Part shown: positions 40,785 to 48,286 of the stretch, piece by piece
Layout of the letters: each line of letters opens with the position of its first letter
Numbering within the stretch: the stretch's first letter is position 1
Source of the DNA: Streptomyces jeddahensis
Lineage (GTDB): Bacteria; Actinomycetota; Actinomycetes; Streptomycetales; Streptomycetaceae
Reading direction: 5' to 3'
Assembly (NCBI RefSeq): GCF_001642995.1
Contig: NZ_LOHS01000089.1
Location: forward strand, 62,001 to 126,000
DNA: 64,000 nt
Notes under the pieces: generated by a model
What the model was told of the DNA's origin: nothing
The model's input: the letters and a program-made list of their open reading frames with translations, nothing else
The model's database searches: none
Made by a program: the position numbers and the translations under genes

Positions 40785-42592
40785 GCGGGTTCTCCTTCAT
40801 CGTGTACGGCGGGTGCGCCGCGTCCATGGGCGGTCACCCAGAAGCGGATGCTCTCGACGAGCACCACGAGTGCCACGGCCACGGCGAGAGCAGTGAGCGC
40901 GACGGTGAAATCTGTGTTGTTGAGCAGAGCCGCGACCACGGTGACCACCAGGACTCTGCCCTCGTGTCCGCCGATCGCCCGCACGAGCCAGTGCGGGGGC
41001 GCGCCGGCGTCGCCGCGGATGCGGTACACCGTGTCGTAGTGATGGTAGGCGACCGCGGCCACCAGTCCGAAAGCTGCGGGCAAGGCCCCGTTCACACCGG
41101 AGTTGGCCGCGAGGACCAGGATCGTGCCGTATTCGGCGACCCGGAAGAACGGCGGAACCAGCCAGTCCAGGGCGGCTTTGAGGGGTCGGGAGACCGCGAT
41201 CCCGGATGTGACGCAGTACACGAGCGCGGCGATGACGGGCCACGGTCCGCCGAACTCCGTGAGAGCGCTCACAGTGACGACGGCCACGCCGCCGGCGAAC
41301 GCGTAGACGGGCGGCGGCAGAAGCCGCGCGGCGCTCTTCAGCGCGCGGGCGGACGCCTGCGCAAGCGGCCCGGAGTCGGCGAGATCGGCCAGCGCCTGCG
41401 CGGCCCGGTCGGTCCTCTGCGCTTTGCGGGTCAGCGACCTCAGTACGCGGCCCGCTGTGGTGTACGTCGCAGCCATCGCGCACCCGATGAGCAGCACGTA
41501 GAAGGTGATACGAGGTGTGGTCACCGCGGTGAGCACGGCGATCATCGCCCAGCGTTCACCGATCGGCAGGACGATCATCCGGCGGAGCCACACCGTCCAG
41601 CCGACGCTGTCGAGCTTGTCGGAAAGGGCCGCGGTGGGGCTGGTGTTGGCGGTCGCGTCGTGGTTCGCCTCATTGAAGGAGAAGTCCACGACATGGCGGC
41701 ACGTCTGCAGCACCATCGCGCCGAGGGCCAGCGCCCATACGTCGTCACCACCACGGGCCGCACCGAGTGCGAGGCCCGCGTAGTAGGCGTACTCCTTGGC
41801 CCGGTCGAAGGTCGCGTCGAGCCAGGCGCCGAGCGTCGAGTACTGCAGGGAGTAGCGGGCGAGCTGCCCGTCGGTGCAGTCCAGGACGAAGGAGAACAGG
41901 AGCAGCACACCGGCGGCGACGAAGCCGCCGCGCGTGCCGGTGGCGGCGCACCCGGCCGCGATCAGCGCGGTGAGCAGCGAGGCGGTGGTGACCTGATTGG
42001 GAGTCAGGCCGCGGCGTGCGCACCAGCGGGCGATGTAGCGCGAGTAGGGGCTGATGCAGAAAGTAGTGAAGAAGCCGTCCCGGGACTTCACGGCGCTGCG
42101 CAGGCGTATGGCCTCTTCGTCGACGGCTGCGACGGCCTGCCGGGCTTCGTTGCCCGCCTGTGGGTCGGCGGGGACGGTGGCGACGAGGGAGCCGAGCTCG
42201 GGGCGGTGCACCGCGACGCCGTCGTCCTCGAGAGCGGCGGCCACGGTGTCGGCGACGGGCCCTGCGGCGACGGCGCCGCCGCGTGCCATGCCCTCGGCGG
42301 CCCTGCGTACGGCGAGCGCCAGCTCCGGGCGGGCGGGAGGCCGGACCGATACGGCGCCGGGCACGGCGGAGGCGTCGAAGCGGGGGTCGGTGAGGCCGAG
42401 CCGCAGGGCGTGGACGTGGCCCACGAAACGGGCGTCGACGACCGCGACCCGCTCATCGGCCGGGATCACGTCGAGCAGCGACCCCACGCCGGCGGCGTCG
42501 GTGGCGATCCGCACGTCGAAGCCCAGCGACCGCAGATCGCCCTCGAGGGTCGATCCGGGGGCCGGCTGGCCGATGAGGATTGCGGTCGACAG
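40781..42592 (-). CDS. DUF5941/CDP-alcohol phosphatidyltransferase domain protein (CTG start)
   Basis: A 603-aa protein. Its N-terminal ~190 residues are a nucleotide-binding-like alpha/beta domain; the middle has the complete CDP-alcohol motif DCTDGQLARYSLQYSTLGAW LDATFD with all Asp residues; the C-terminal half has several helices and is typed DUF5941 from memory. The frame's first ATG/GTG is GTG 42514, but the upstream 26 codons (STAILIGQPAPGSTLEGDLR) look like the true N-terminus and begin at CTG 42590-42592, nine nt after AAGGAG; a TGA precedes it. First gene of the surface-polymer operon. Confidence 0.82.
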   Translation of the reverse strand: MSTAILIGQPAPGSTLEGDLRSLGFDVRIATDAAGVGSLLDVIPADERVAVVDARFVGHVHALRLGLTDPRFDASAVPGAVSVRPPARPELALAVRRAAEGMARGGAVAAGPVADTVAAALEDDGVAVHRPELGSLVATVPADPQAGNEARQAVAAVDEEAIRLRSAVKSRDGFFTTFCISPYSRYIARWCARRGLTPNQVTTASLLTALIAAGCAATGTRGGFVAAGVLLLFSFVLDCTDGQLARYSLQYSTLGAWLDATFDRAKEYAYYAGLALGAARGGDDVWALALGAMVLQTCRHVVDFSFNEANHDATANTSPTAALSDKLDSVGWTVWLRRMIVLPIGERWAMIAVLTAVTTPRITFYVLLIGCAMAATYTTAGRVLRSLTRKAQRTDRAAQALADLADSGPLAQASARALKSAARLLPPPVYAFAGGVAVVTVSALTEFGGPWPVIAALVYCVTSGIAVSRPLKAALDWLVPPFFRVAEYGTILVLAANSGVNGALPAAFGLVAAVAYHHYDTVYRIRGDAGAPPHWLVRAIGGHEGRVLVVTVVAALLNNTDFTVALTALAVAVALVVLVESIRFWVTAHGRGAPAVHDEGEPA

Positions 42593-42794
42593 ACGAACTC
42601 ACTCCTTGGTTGCCGGTGCGTCGCGGCGCCGGGCATGCGCATGGTGGGGCGCCCCTGGCCCAGGGCCGGGCGGCGCATCGGCTGAGGTTATCGGATGAAC
42701 ACAAGCAGGTGTTCACCACCCGTTCACGGTCCGATAAGCGCGGTCTGCGTGGCCGCAGCCGTGACGATCATCATCGGGGATCGGCACCCCGGCT

Positions 42795-42886
42795 CACAAA
42801 CCGTGGCCCCAGATGCCCACAAACCGTGGCCCCAGATGCCCGCAAACCGTGAGCCCGGATGCTCGCATACCGTGAGCCCGGATGCT
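42795..42886 (+). repeat. Four tandem 23-bp repeats upstream of galE
   Basis: Units at 42795-42817, 42818-42840, 42841-42863 and 42864-42886; the first two are identical (core CAAACCGTGGCCCCAGATGC), the last two share CCGTGAGCCCGGATGCT. A partial fifth follows. No spacers, so not CRISPR. The stretch 42593-42794 before them shows no gene. Confidence 0.88.
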
Positions 42887-42906
42887 CGCATGCCCGGCAC
42901 CGGGTC

Positions 42907-42928
42907 CGGCACGGGCATGCCCGTGCCG
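42907..42928. repeat. 22-bp perfect palindrome before galE
   Basis: GGCACGGGCATGCCCGTGCC with one more paired base each side. It lies between the tandem repeats and the predicted galE -10, so it may be an operator or a terminator for the region. Confidence 0.6.
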
Positions 42929-42939
42929 CCGGTCCGGCT

Positions 42940-42945
42940 TAGGGT
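42940..42945 (+). promoter_or_regulatory. Leaderless-type -10 of galE
   Basis: TAGGGT ends 8 nt before the ATG at 42954 and no Shine-Dalgarno is present. No good -35 match was seen; the 22-bp palindrome covers that position. Confidence 0.4.
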
Positions 42946-42953
42946 TGGCCCTC

Positions 42954-43937
42954 ATGACATGGCTGATCACAGGTGGAGCTGGATATATAGGGGCACACGT
43001 GGCGCGGGCCATGGCCGGCGCCGGAGAGCGCGTGGTCGTGCTCGACGACATCTCGGCCGGCGTCCCCGACCGGCTGCCGCCCAAGATCCCGCTCGTCGAG
43101 GGCTCGGCGCACGACGCCGCGCTGCTGAAGCGCGTGCTCGCGGAGCACGCGGTGACGGGTGTGGTGCATCTCGCAGCCCTCAAGCAGGTGGGCGAGTCCG
43201 TCGCCCAGCCGCTGCGCTACTACCGCGAGAACGTGGGCGGCCTGGCGGTGCTTCTCGAGGCGGTCGCCGGGGCGGGGGTCACACGGTTCCTCTTCTCCTC
43301 GTCCGCGGCCGTGTACGGCAACCCTGATGTGAACATGATCACCGAGGCCACGCCCTGCGCCCCTCTGAGCCCGTACGGCGAGACCAAGCTCACCGGTGAG
43401 TGGCTGGTGCGGGCGGCGGGCCGGGCGCACGGCATCGCGACGGTGTGCCTGCGCTACTTCAACGTGGCGGGCGCCGCGGAGCCGGAGCTCGCGGACACGG
43501 GCGTGTTCAACGTCATCCCGATGGTCTTCGACCGGCTCACCCGCGACGAGGCTCCGCGGATCTTCGGCGACGACTATCCGACGCCGGACGGCACCTGCAT
43601 CCGCGACTACATCCATGTCGCCGATCTCGCCGAGGCGCACCTCGCGGCCGCACGCCGGCTCTCGGCCGCCGACGCGTCGGGTGATCTGACGGTGAACATC
43701 GGCCGCGGTGAGGGCGTCTCCGTACGCGAACTCATCACGACGATCGCCGAGGTGACCGGCGACCACCGGCCGCCGGTCGTGGAGGCGCGCCGCCCCGGCG
43801 ACGCTCCGCGCGCGGTCGCATCCGCCGACCGGGCGGCGAAGGAGCTGGGCTGGACGGCCCGGTACGGGGTCCGCGAGATGGTCGAGTCGGCGTGGCAGGG
43901 CTGGTGTCTGCGACACCCCGAGGCCGCCCGTAACTGA
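42954..43937 (+). CDS. galE: UDP-glucose 4-epimerase-type SDR
   Basis: A 327-aa extended short-chain dehydrogenase that interconverts UDP-glucose and UDP-galactose with tightly bound NAD. GGAGYIGAHV is the NAD loop, LFSSSAAVYG the catalytic Ser, and SPYGETK the YxxxK; TCIRDYIHVADL is the conserved substrate-binding segment. Length is standard for actinobacterial GalE. The ATG lies right after a TAGGGT -10, suggesting leaderless mRNA. A strong hairpin ends the transcript. It may supply UDP-galactose to the neighbouring glycosyltransferase operon, but it is transcribed separately. Confidence 0.92.
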   Translation: MTWLITGGAGYIGAHVARAMAGAGERVVVLDDISAGVPDRLPPKIPLVEGSAHDAALLKRVLAEHAVTGVVHLAALKQVGESVAQPLRYYRENVGGLAVLLEAVAGAGVTRFLFSSSAAVYGNPDVNMITEATPCAPLSPYGETKLTGEWLVRAAGRAHGIATVCLRYFNVAGAAEPELADTGVFNVIPMVFDRLTRDEAPRIFGDDYPTPDGTCIRDYIHVADLAEAHLAAARRLSAADASGDLTVNIGRGEGVSVRELITTIAEVTGDHRPPVVEARRPGDAPRAVASADRAAKELGWTARYGVREMVESAWQGWCLRHPEAARN

Positions 43938-43947
43938 TCTTGTCACC

Positions 43948-43982
43948 GCTCTGACCTGCGCATCGTTTCCGCAGGTCAGAGC
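43948..43982 (+). terminator. Intrinsic terminator of galE
   Basis: A perfect 13-bp stem, GCTCTGACCTGCG (43948-43960) and CGCAGGTCAGAGC (43970-43982), with a 9-nt loop, begins 10 bp after the galE stop. Confidence 0.85.
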
Positions 43983-44104
43983 ATATGACAACGGTGTTCA
44001 CTGCAGTGTTTGCCCGATACCCCCCGCCCGTAGTTCACTGGGCGCGAGCCCGTACGGCGGATCACGCCGCGGCGGGCGGCACGGCGATACGGAGGGCGGC
44101 TTCC

Positions 44105-45043
44105 ATGGGAGCTGGGCACCACCACGGGCATGCGCACGGCGCACCCGCGACGGGTACCGCGTCGGGCGCGTACCGCGGGCGGCTGCGCGTCGCGCTCGTG
44201 ATCACGCTCACGGTCATGGCGGTCGAGATCGCGGGAGGCATCGCGGCGGATTCGCTGGCCCTGATCGCGGACGCGGCACACATGGCAACGGACGCCCTCG
44301 GCCTCGGCATGGCACTGCTCGCCATCCACTTCGCGAACCGCCCCGCGACCGCCAACCGCACCTTCGGACTGGCGCGGGCCGAGATCCTCGCCGCGCTCGC
44401 CAACTGCGTGCTGCTGCTCGGTGTGGGCGGCTATGTGCTGTTCGAGGCGATCGAGCGGTTCATCACTCCGGCCGACACCCACGGCGGGCTGACGATCGTC
44501 TTCGGCCTCGTCGGCCTGGTGGCCAACTCACTCTCGCTGGCCCTGCTGATGCGCGGCCAGAAGGAGAGCCTGAACGTGCGCGGCGCCTTCCTCGAGGTGA
44601 TGGCGGACGCGCTGGGCTCACTGGCGGTGATCGTGTCCGCGGTCGTCGTCCTGACCACCGGCTGGCAGGCGGCCGACCCGGTCGCCTCGCTCGTCATCGC
44701 TCTCATGATCGTGCCGCGGACGGTGAAGCTGCTGCGCGAGACGCTGAACGTCCTGCTGGAGGCGGCCCCGAAGAACGTCGACATGGCCGAGGTGCGGGCG
44801 CACATCCTGGCTCTGCCGGGCGTCGAGGACGTGCACGACCTGCACGCCTGGACGATCACCTCGGGCCTGCCGGTGCTCTCCGCACACGTCGTCGTGAGCT
44901 CCGATGTCCTCAACAGCATCGGCAACGAGAAGGTGCTCCACGAACTGCAGGCATGCCTGGGCGATCACTTCGACGTCGAGCACTGCACCTTCCAGTTGGA
45001 GCCGGGCGGGCACGCGGAGCATGAGGCGAGGCTCTGCCACTGA
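44105..45043 (+). CDS. Cation diffusion facilitator (CzcD-type metal/H+ antiporter)
   Basis: A 312-aa CDF transporter, exporting Zn2+/Co2+/Cd2+ in exchange for protons. The N-terminus is His-rich (GHHHGHAHG). Six helices are present; metal-site signatures are LIADAAHMATD in TM2 (HxxxD) and LEVMADALGS in TM5. The cytosolic C-terminal domain runs from LPGVEDVHDLHAWTITS to HCTFQLEPGG. The ATG at 44105 has GGAGGG 9 nt upstream; a longer frame upstream lacks family sequence. No regulator (ArsR/MerR) is adjacent. Confidence 0.93.
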   Translation: MGAGHHHGHAHGAPATGTASGAYRGRLRVALVITLTVMAVEIAGGIAADSLALIADAAHMATDALGLGMALLAIHFANRPATANRTFGLARAEILAALANCVLLLGVGGYVLFEAIERFITPADTHGGLTIVFGLVGLVANSLSLALLMRGQKESLNVRGAFLEVMADALGSLAVIVSAVVVLTTGWQAADPVASLVIALMIVPRTVKLLRETLNVLLEAAPKNVDMAEVRAHILALPGVEDVHDLHAWTITSGLPVLSAHVVVSSDVLNSIGNEKVLHELQACLGDHFDVEHCTFQLEPGGHAEHEARLCH

Positions 45044-45357
45044 GGCGGCCGGGCCCAGTGCTCTGAGGTCGCCAGGCCCTGAGGCCGCCGTGCCGCCAGG
45101 CCACCGGACCGGACGCTGAGGCCGCCGGACGCTCAGGCCGCGAGACGCTGTGCCGCGAGCACGGCGCCGAGTACGGCGCCGAGTACGGCCGGCGATGCGG
45201 GCCGTGTCCCTCATCCGGCGGAAATCCGCTGATCACACGTGCGTGATGCATGTCTCGCCGCCCTGCGGGGGAGCGGGACATGCGGGGGCGCCGCGACCCG
45301 GGACTGCCCGATGCGTACGGCAGACTTGAGGTTCGAAGACCGATACGAAGGATGCGT
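45044..45357. other. Intergenic region between CDF and idi
   Basis: 314 bp with short GC-rich direct repeats (see 45157-45192) and a GAGGCCGCC-rich stretch; no gene. A clear promoter for idi was not identified. Confidence 0.5.
45157..45192 (+). repeat. Three tandem 12-bp repeats
   Basis: GAGCACGGCGCC, GAGTACGGCGCC and GAGTACGGCCGG in tandem between the CDF and idi genes. Confidence 0.7.
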
Positions 45358-45984
45358 ATGCCGATCACACCTGCCACCACGGGGCCCGGTTCATCATGGG
45401 AGCCGCTCCCAGGCCCGCAAGGCTCTGGGGGAGGCACCACAGAAGCGATCTTGCTGGAACTGGTCGACGAGGACGGCATCACGATCGGCACGGCGGAGAA
45501 ACTGGCCGCGCACCAGCCACCGGGGCAGCTCCACCGGGCCTTCTCGGTGTTCCTCTTCGACGAGCAGGGCCGGCTGCTGCTGCAGCAGCGCGCGCTCGGC
45601 AAGTACCACTCCCCCGGTGTGTGGTCGAACACGTGCTGCGGACATCCGTATCCGGGCGAGGCGCCGTTCGCCGCTGCGGCCCGCCGGACGTACGAGGAGC
45701 TGGGAGTCTCACCCTCACTGCTCGCCGAGGCGGGCACGGTCCGCTACAACCACCCGGACCCGCACTCGGGCCTGGTGGAGCAGGAGTACAACCACCTCTT
45801 CGTCGGGATGGTGCAGGCGCCGCTCAGACCGGACCCCACGGAGGTCGGCCAGACCGCGTTCGTGACAGCCGCCGAGCTGGTGGAGCGGCACGCGAAGGAT
45901 CCGTTCTCGGCGTGGTTCATGACGGTGCTGGATGCGGCGCGACCCGCGATCAGGGAGCTCACCGGGGCTTCGGCCGGCTGGTGA
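45358..45984 (+). CDS. idi: Isopentenyl-diphosphate delta-isomerase, type 1
   Basis: A 208-aa NUDIX-fold enzyme that equilibrates IPP and DMAPP. The catalytic Cys is in VWSNTCCGHPYPGE, the NUDIX-like helix in AAARRTYEELGV, and the catalytic Glu in VEQEYNHLFVG. The ATG at 45358 has GAAGGAT upstream; longer open frame is not family. An unusual Gly/Pro-rich segment (residues ~11-28, SSWEPLPGPQGSGGGT) before the fold is encoded by a palindromic repeat. It supports the nearby hopanoid operon, since MEP products must be isomerised for FPP synthesis. Confidence 0.95.
   Translation: MPITPATTGPGSSWEPLPGPQGSGGGTTEAILLELVDEDGITIGTAEKLAAHQPPGQLHRAFSVFLFDEQGRLLLQQRALGKYHSPGVWSNTCCGHPYPGEAPFAAAARRTYEELGVSPSLLAEAGTVRYNHPDPHSGLVEQEYNHLFVGMVQAPLRPDPTEVGQTAFVTAAELVERHAKDPFSAWFMTVLDAARPAIRELTGASAGW
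45389..45436 (+). repeat. Palindromic repeat inserted in frame in idi
   Basis: TGGGAGCCGCTCCCA (45397-45411) folds as a hairpin and is followed by GGCCCGCAAGGCTCTGGGGG AGGCACC. I recall similar palindromic units scattered in Streptomyces genomes, usually between genes. Here it adds about 16 codons to the idi N-terminus without breaking the frame. Confidence 0.5.
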
Positions 45985-46020
45985 CCGCGCCCGGCGGGGT
46001 CGCACCAGGACCGCCGGTGG

Positions 46021-46551
46021 CTACTGCGCCAGGCCCGGCTTGAGCGGCAGAGCCGCCCAGATGACCTTGCCCCCGCCGGCGGTGTGTTCGACATCGCACA
46101 CCCCGCCCGCCTCCCGGGTGATCTCGCGCACGAGCAGCAGACCGCGGCCGCCGGTCTGGCCGTAGTCGGCCTCCAGGGCCGTCGGGCGGTACGGATGGTT
46201 GTCCTCGACGGAGACCCGGACCCATTCGGATCCGACGGCCACCTCCACCGCGAGCATGGGCGAGAGCAGGGCGGCATGCCGTACCACGTTGGTGACCAGC
46301 TCGGAGACGATCACCAGCAGCCCCTGGACCAGGTCGTCCGATGCGGGCACGCCCTGCCGCGCGAGCAGATCGCGGACCGCGTGCCGCGCTTGGGGCACGG
46401 ATGCGTCCACGGCGGTGGCGGTGAACCGCCAGACACCCTCGTACGGCTGGGGGCACACCTGTGGAGAGTCCGGGGGTGCCACAACGGGGCTTCGCTCGGC
46501 GCCCCCGCCGGCTGGTGGGTGAGGGCCGGCCCCCCACCCGCTGTCGTCCAT
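46021..46551 (-). CDS. Anti-sigma-factor-like ATP-binding protein (HATPase_c_2)
   Basis: A 176-aa GHKL-type ATPase domain protein like RsbW/SpoIIAB relatives that are abundant in Streptomyces. N box LLVIVSELVTNVVRHAA, G1 VSVEDNHPYRP, G2 TGGRGLLLVREI and the terminal GKVIWAALPL are in place. About 45 residues of Gly/Pro-rich sequence precede the domain. It may bind sigma factor antagonists or phosphorylate partner proteins. ATG at 46549-46551, with AAGGTGG ~10 nt upstream, is preferred; an in-frame ATG 22 codons upstream (MDRHIPN) is possible. No cognate sigma gene is adjacent. Confidence 0.85.
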   Translation of the reverse strand: MDDSGWGAGPHPPAGGGAERSPVVAPPDSPQVCPQPYEGVWRFTATAVDASVPQARHAVRDLLARQGVPASDDLVQGLLVIVSELVTNVVRHAALLSPMLAVEVAVGSEWVRVSVEDNHPYRPTALEADYGQTGGRGLLLVREITREAGGVCDVEHTAGGGKVIWAALPLKPGLAQ

Positions 46552-46827
46552 GGTCCGGTCGCCACCTTTACGCTCGATTGTCGCCACGCAAAGAGTGTTG
46601 GGAATGTGCCGGTCCATACCCCACCACTGACGCAAAGTCTGCGAGTATCGACGGCTTCTGATCGTTGGCGTATGACAGCGTCAGTTGTGTGACTGCTCCT
46701 GCCCTTGTTGTGCTGCCTTCCGAGGCTCTTCGGGTTGTATGCGACGGGGCGGCGAATTGCCCGTACTTGTCCGTCGTGGCGTCATCACGGCCGCACCCTT
46801 CCTGATCGCACGTCCGGAGCCGATGGA

Positions 46828-46833
46828 TAGCAT
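46828..46833 (+). promoter_or_regulatory. Leaderless-type -10 of the enoyl-CoA hydratase gene
   Basis: TAGCAT ends 8 nt before the ATG at 46842, with no Shine-Dalgarno between. No clear -35. Confidence 0.4.
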
Positions 46834-46841
46834 TCCGGCTC

Positions 46842-47624
46842 ATGGAGCCGCAGCTGCTGCACACCGTCGCCGACGGCGTCGCCACCGTCGTCATCCGCCA
46901 CCCGGCGAAACGGAACGCCATGACCGCCGACATGTGGCGGGCGCTGCCTTCGCTGCTCGACGGTCTGGCGAAGGATCCGGCCGTTCGGGCCCTGGTGCTG
47001 ACGGGCGAGGGCGCGACGTTCTGTGCGGGCGCGGACATCTCCTCGCTGCGGGAGCCCTCGGCAGGCGCTGCCGAGGGGCCTCAGGCACTGGCCGTTGGGC
47101 CGCAGACACTGGCCGTGGAGGCCGAGGAGGCGCTGGCGGCGTTCCCCAAGCCGACGCTCGCGGCCGTGCGCGGGCACTGCGTGGGCGGCGGATGCCAGCT
47201 CGCGGCCGCCTGTGATCTTCGTTTCGCCGACGAGGACGCGCTGTTCGGAGTGACGCCGGCGAAGCTCGGGATCGTCTATCCGGCCTCGTCCACGCAGCGC
47301 CTGGTGTCGCTGGTGGGACCGGCCACCGCGAAGTACCTCCTGTTCTCGGGCGAGTTGATCGACTCCGGCCGTGCCCTGCGCACCGGTCTGGTGGACGAGG
47401 TGCTGCCTTCCGGCGAACTCGCCAAGCGCGTCGCGGAGTTCACGCGCGTGCTGGTCTCGCGCTCGCAGCTGACGCAGGCGGCGGCGAAGGAGTTCGCCGG
47501 TGGCCGCCTGGACCGGGCCGCGTACTGGGCGGAGCAGGAGCGGGGCAGCGGTGACCGGGCGGAGGGAGTGGCCGCGTTCCTGGAGGGCAGGCGGCCACGG
47601 TTCACCTGGACTACGTCAGGCTGA
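46842..47624 (+). CDS. Enoyl-CoA hydratase/isomerase family protein
   Basis: A 260-aa crotonase-fold enzyme. It has the oxyanion-hole segments RNAMTADMW...FCAGADISSL and VRGHCVGGGCQLAAACDLRFA, but the usual catalytic Glu pair is seen only in part (KLGIVYPASSTQRL at the second site), so it may be a hydratase, isomerase or decarboxylase-like member. A short Ala/Gly/Pro/Gln-rich insert (EPSAGAAEGPQALAVGPQT) separates the two halves. Its 3' end overlaps the convergent PfpI gene by 14 nt. Confidence 0.85.
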   Translation: MEPQLLHTVADGVATVVIRHPAKRNAMTADMWRALPSLLDGLAKDPAVRALVLTGEGATFCAGADISSLREPSAGAAEGPQALAVGPQTLAVEAEEALAAFPKPTLAAVRGHCVGGGCQLAAACDLRFADEDALFGVTPAKLGIVYPASSTQRLVSLVGPATAKYLLFSGELIDSGRALRTGLVDEVLPSGELAKRVAEFTRVLVSRSQLTQAAAKEFAGGRLDRAAYWAEQERGSGDRAEGVAAFLEGRRPRFTWTTSG

Positions 47625-48246
47625 AGCGGCTCTTGGTGCGGAACTCCTCCACGAGGTGCGCCGGCGCCTTGTGCGGGGCTCCGGCGTCGTACGGCGGCTG
47701 CGGGTCGTACTCGGTCAGCAGCTGTACGGCCTGGGCGTGCTCTTCGCCGGCGATCCGGCCCACGAGGGTGAGGCCCATGTCGATACCGGATGAGACGCCG
47801 GCGGCGGTGACGTACTTGCCGTCGATGACGACGCGTTCGCCGGTTGGCTCGACTCCGAACTGCTTCATGTAGTCCAGGGCCAGCCAGTGGGAGGTGGCGC
47901 GGCGGCCCTCGAGCAGGCCCGTGGCCGCGAGCAGCAGCGAGCCGGTGCACACGGACGTCGTCCAGGTGCTGGTCGCGTCGGTGGTGCGCAGCCAGTCGAG
48001 CAGCGTGTCGTTCTCCATCTGCGGGGTCTGGCCGGGGCCGCCGGGGACGACGACGATGTCGGGGCGGGTGACCTCGGCGAGGGTCTTGTCCGCGGTGATC
48101 GCGAGTGCTCCGGTGTCGGTGCGGACGGGTCCGGACTGTTCGGCGACGAACACCAGCTCGGCGTCGGGGAGGCGGCCGAGTGTCTCGTACGGGCCGACTG
48201 CGTCGAGGGCGGTGAAGCGGTCGAAGAGGACAATGGCGATCTGCAT
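47611..48246 (-). CDS. DJ-1/PfpI family protein
   Basis: A 211-aa class-I glutamine-amidotransferase-like protein (isonitrile hydratase/ThiJ-like). The nucleophile-elbow Cys is in TTSVCTGSLLLAATGLL, with the Glu/Asp in LFDRFTALDAVGPYE; SHWLALDYMKQFG and AGVSSGIDMGL complete the fold. The family includes amidases, chaperones and isonitrile hydratases; substrate not inferable. It resembles the N-terminal half of the GlxA regulator immediately upstream on the same strand, which may be its regulator. Confidence 0.88.
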   Translation of the reverse strand: MQIAIVLFDRFTALDAVGPYETLGRLPDAELVFVAEQSGPVRTDTGALAITADKTLAEVTRPDIVVVPGGPGQTPQMENDTLLDWLRTTDATSTWTTSVCTGSLLLAATGLLEGRRATSHWLALDYMKQFGVEPTGERVVIDGKYVTAAGVSSGIDMGLTLVGRIAGEEHAQAVQLLTEYDPQPPYDAGAPHKAPAHLVEEFRTKSRFSLT

Positions 48247-48286
48247 GGGACTGCCCTTCGGTGTGGTGTGTGTGGGCGGTGCGGGC

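Noticed and set aside
35520..42592. Classic wall teichoic acid cluster
   Set aside because: TagA/TagB/TagF-type genes are absent; only the TagGH exporter is similar, so I call it a distinct surface-polymer operon.
40802..42685. 627-aa plus-strand open frame
   Set aside because: Antisense to the DUF5941 gene; composition (Gly/Asp/Val rich, no domains) is typical of shadows.
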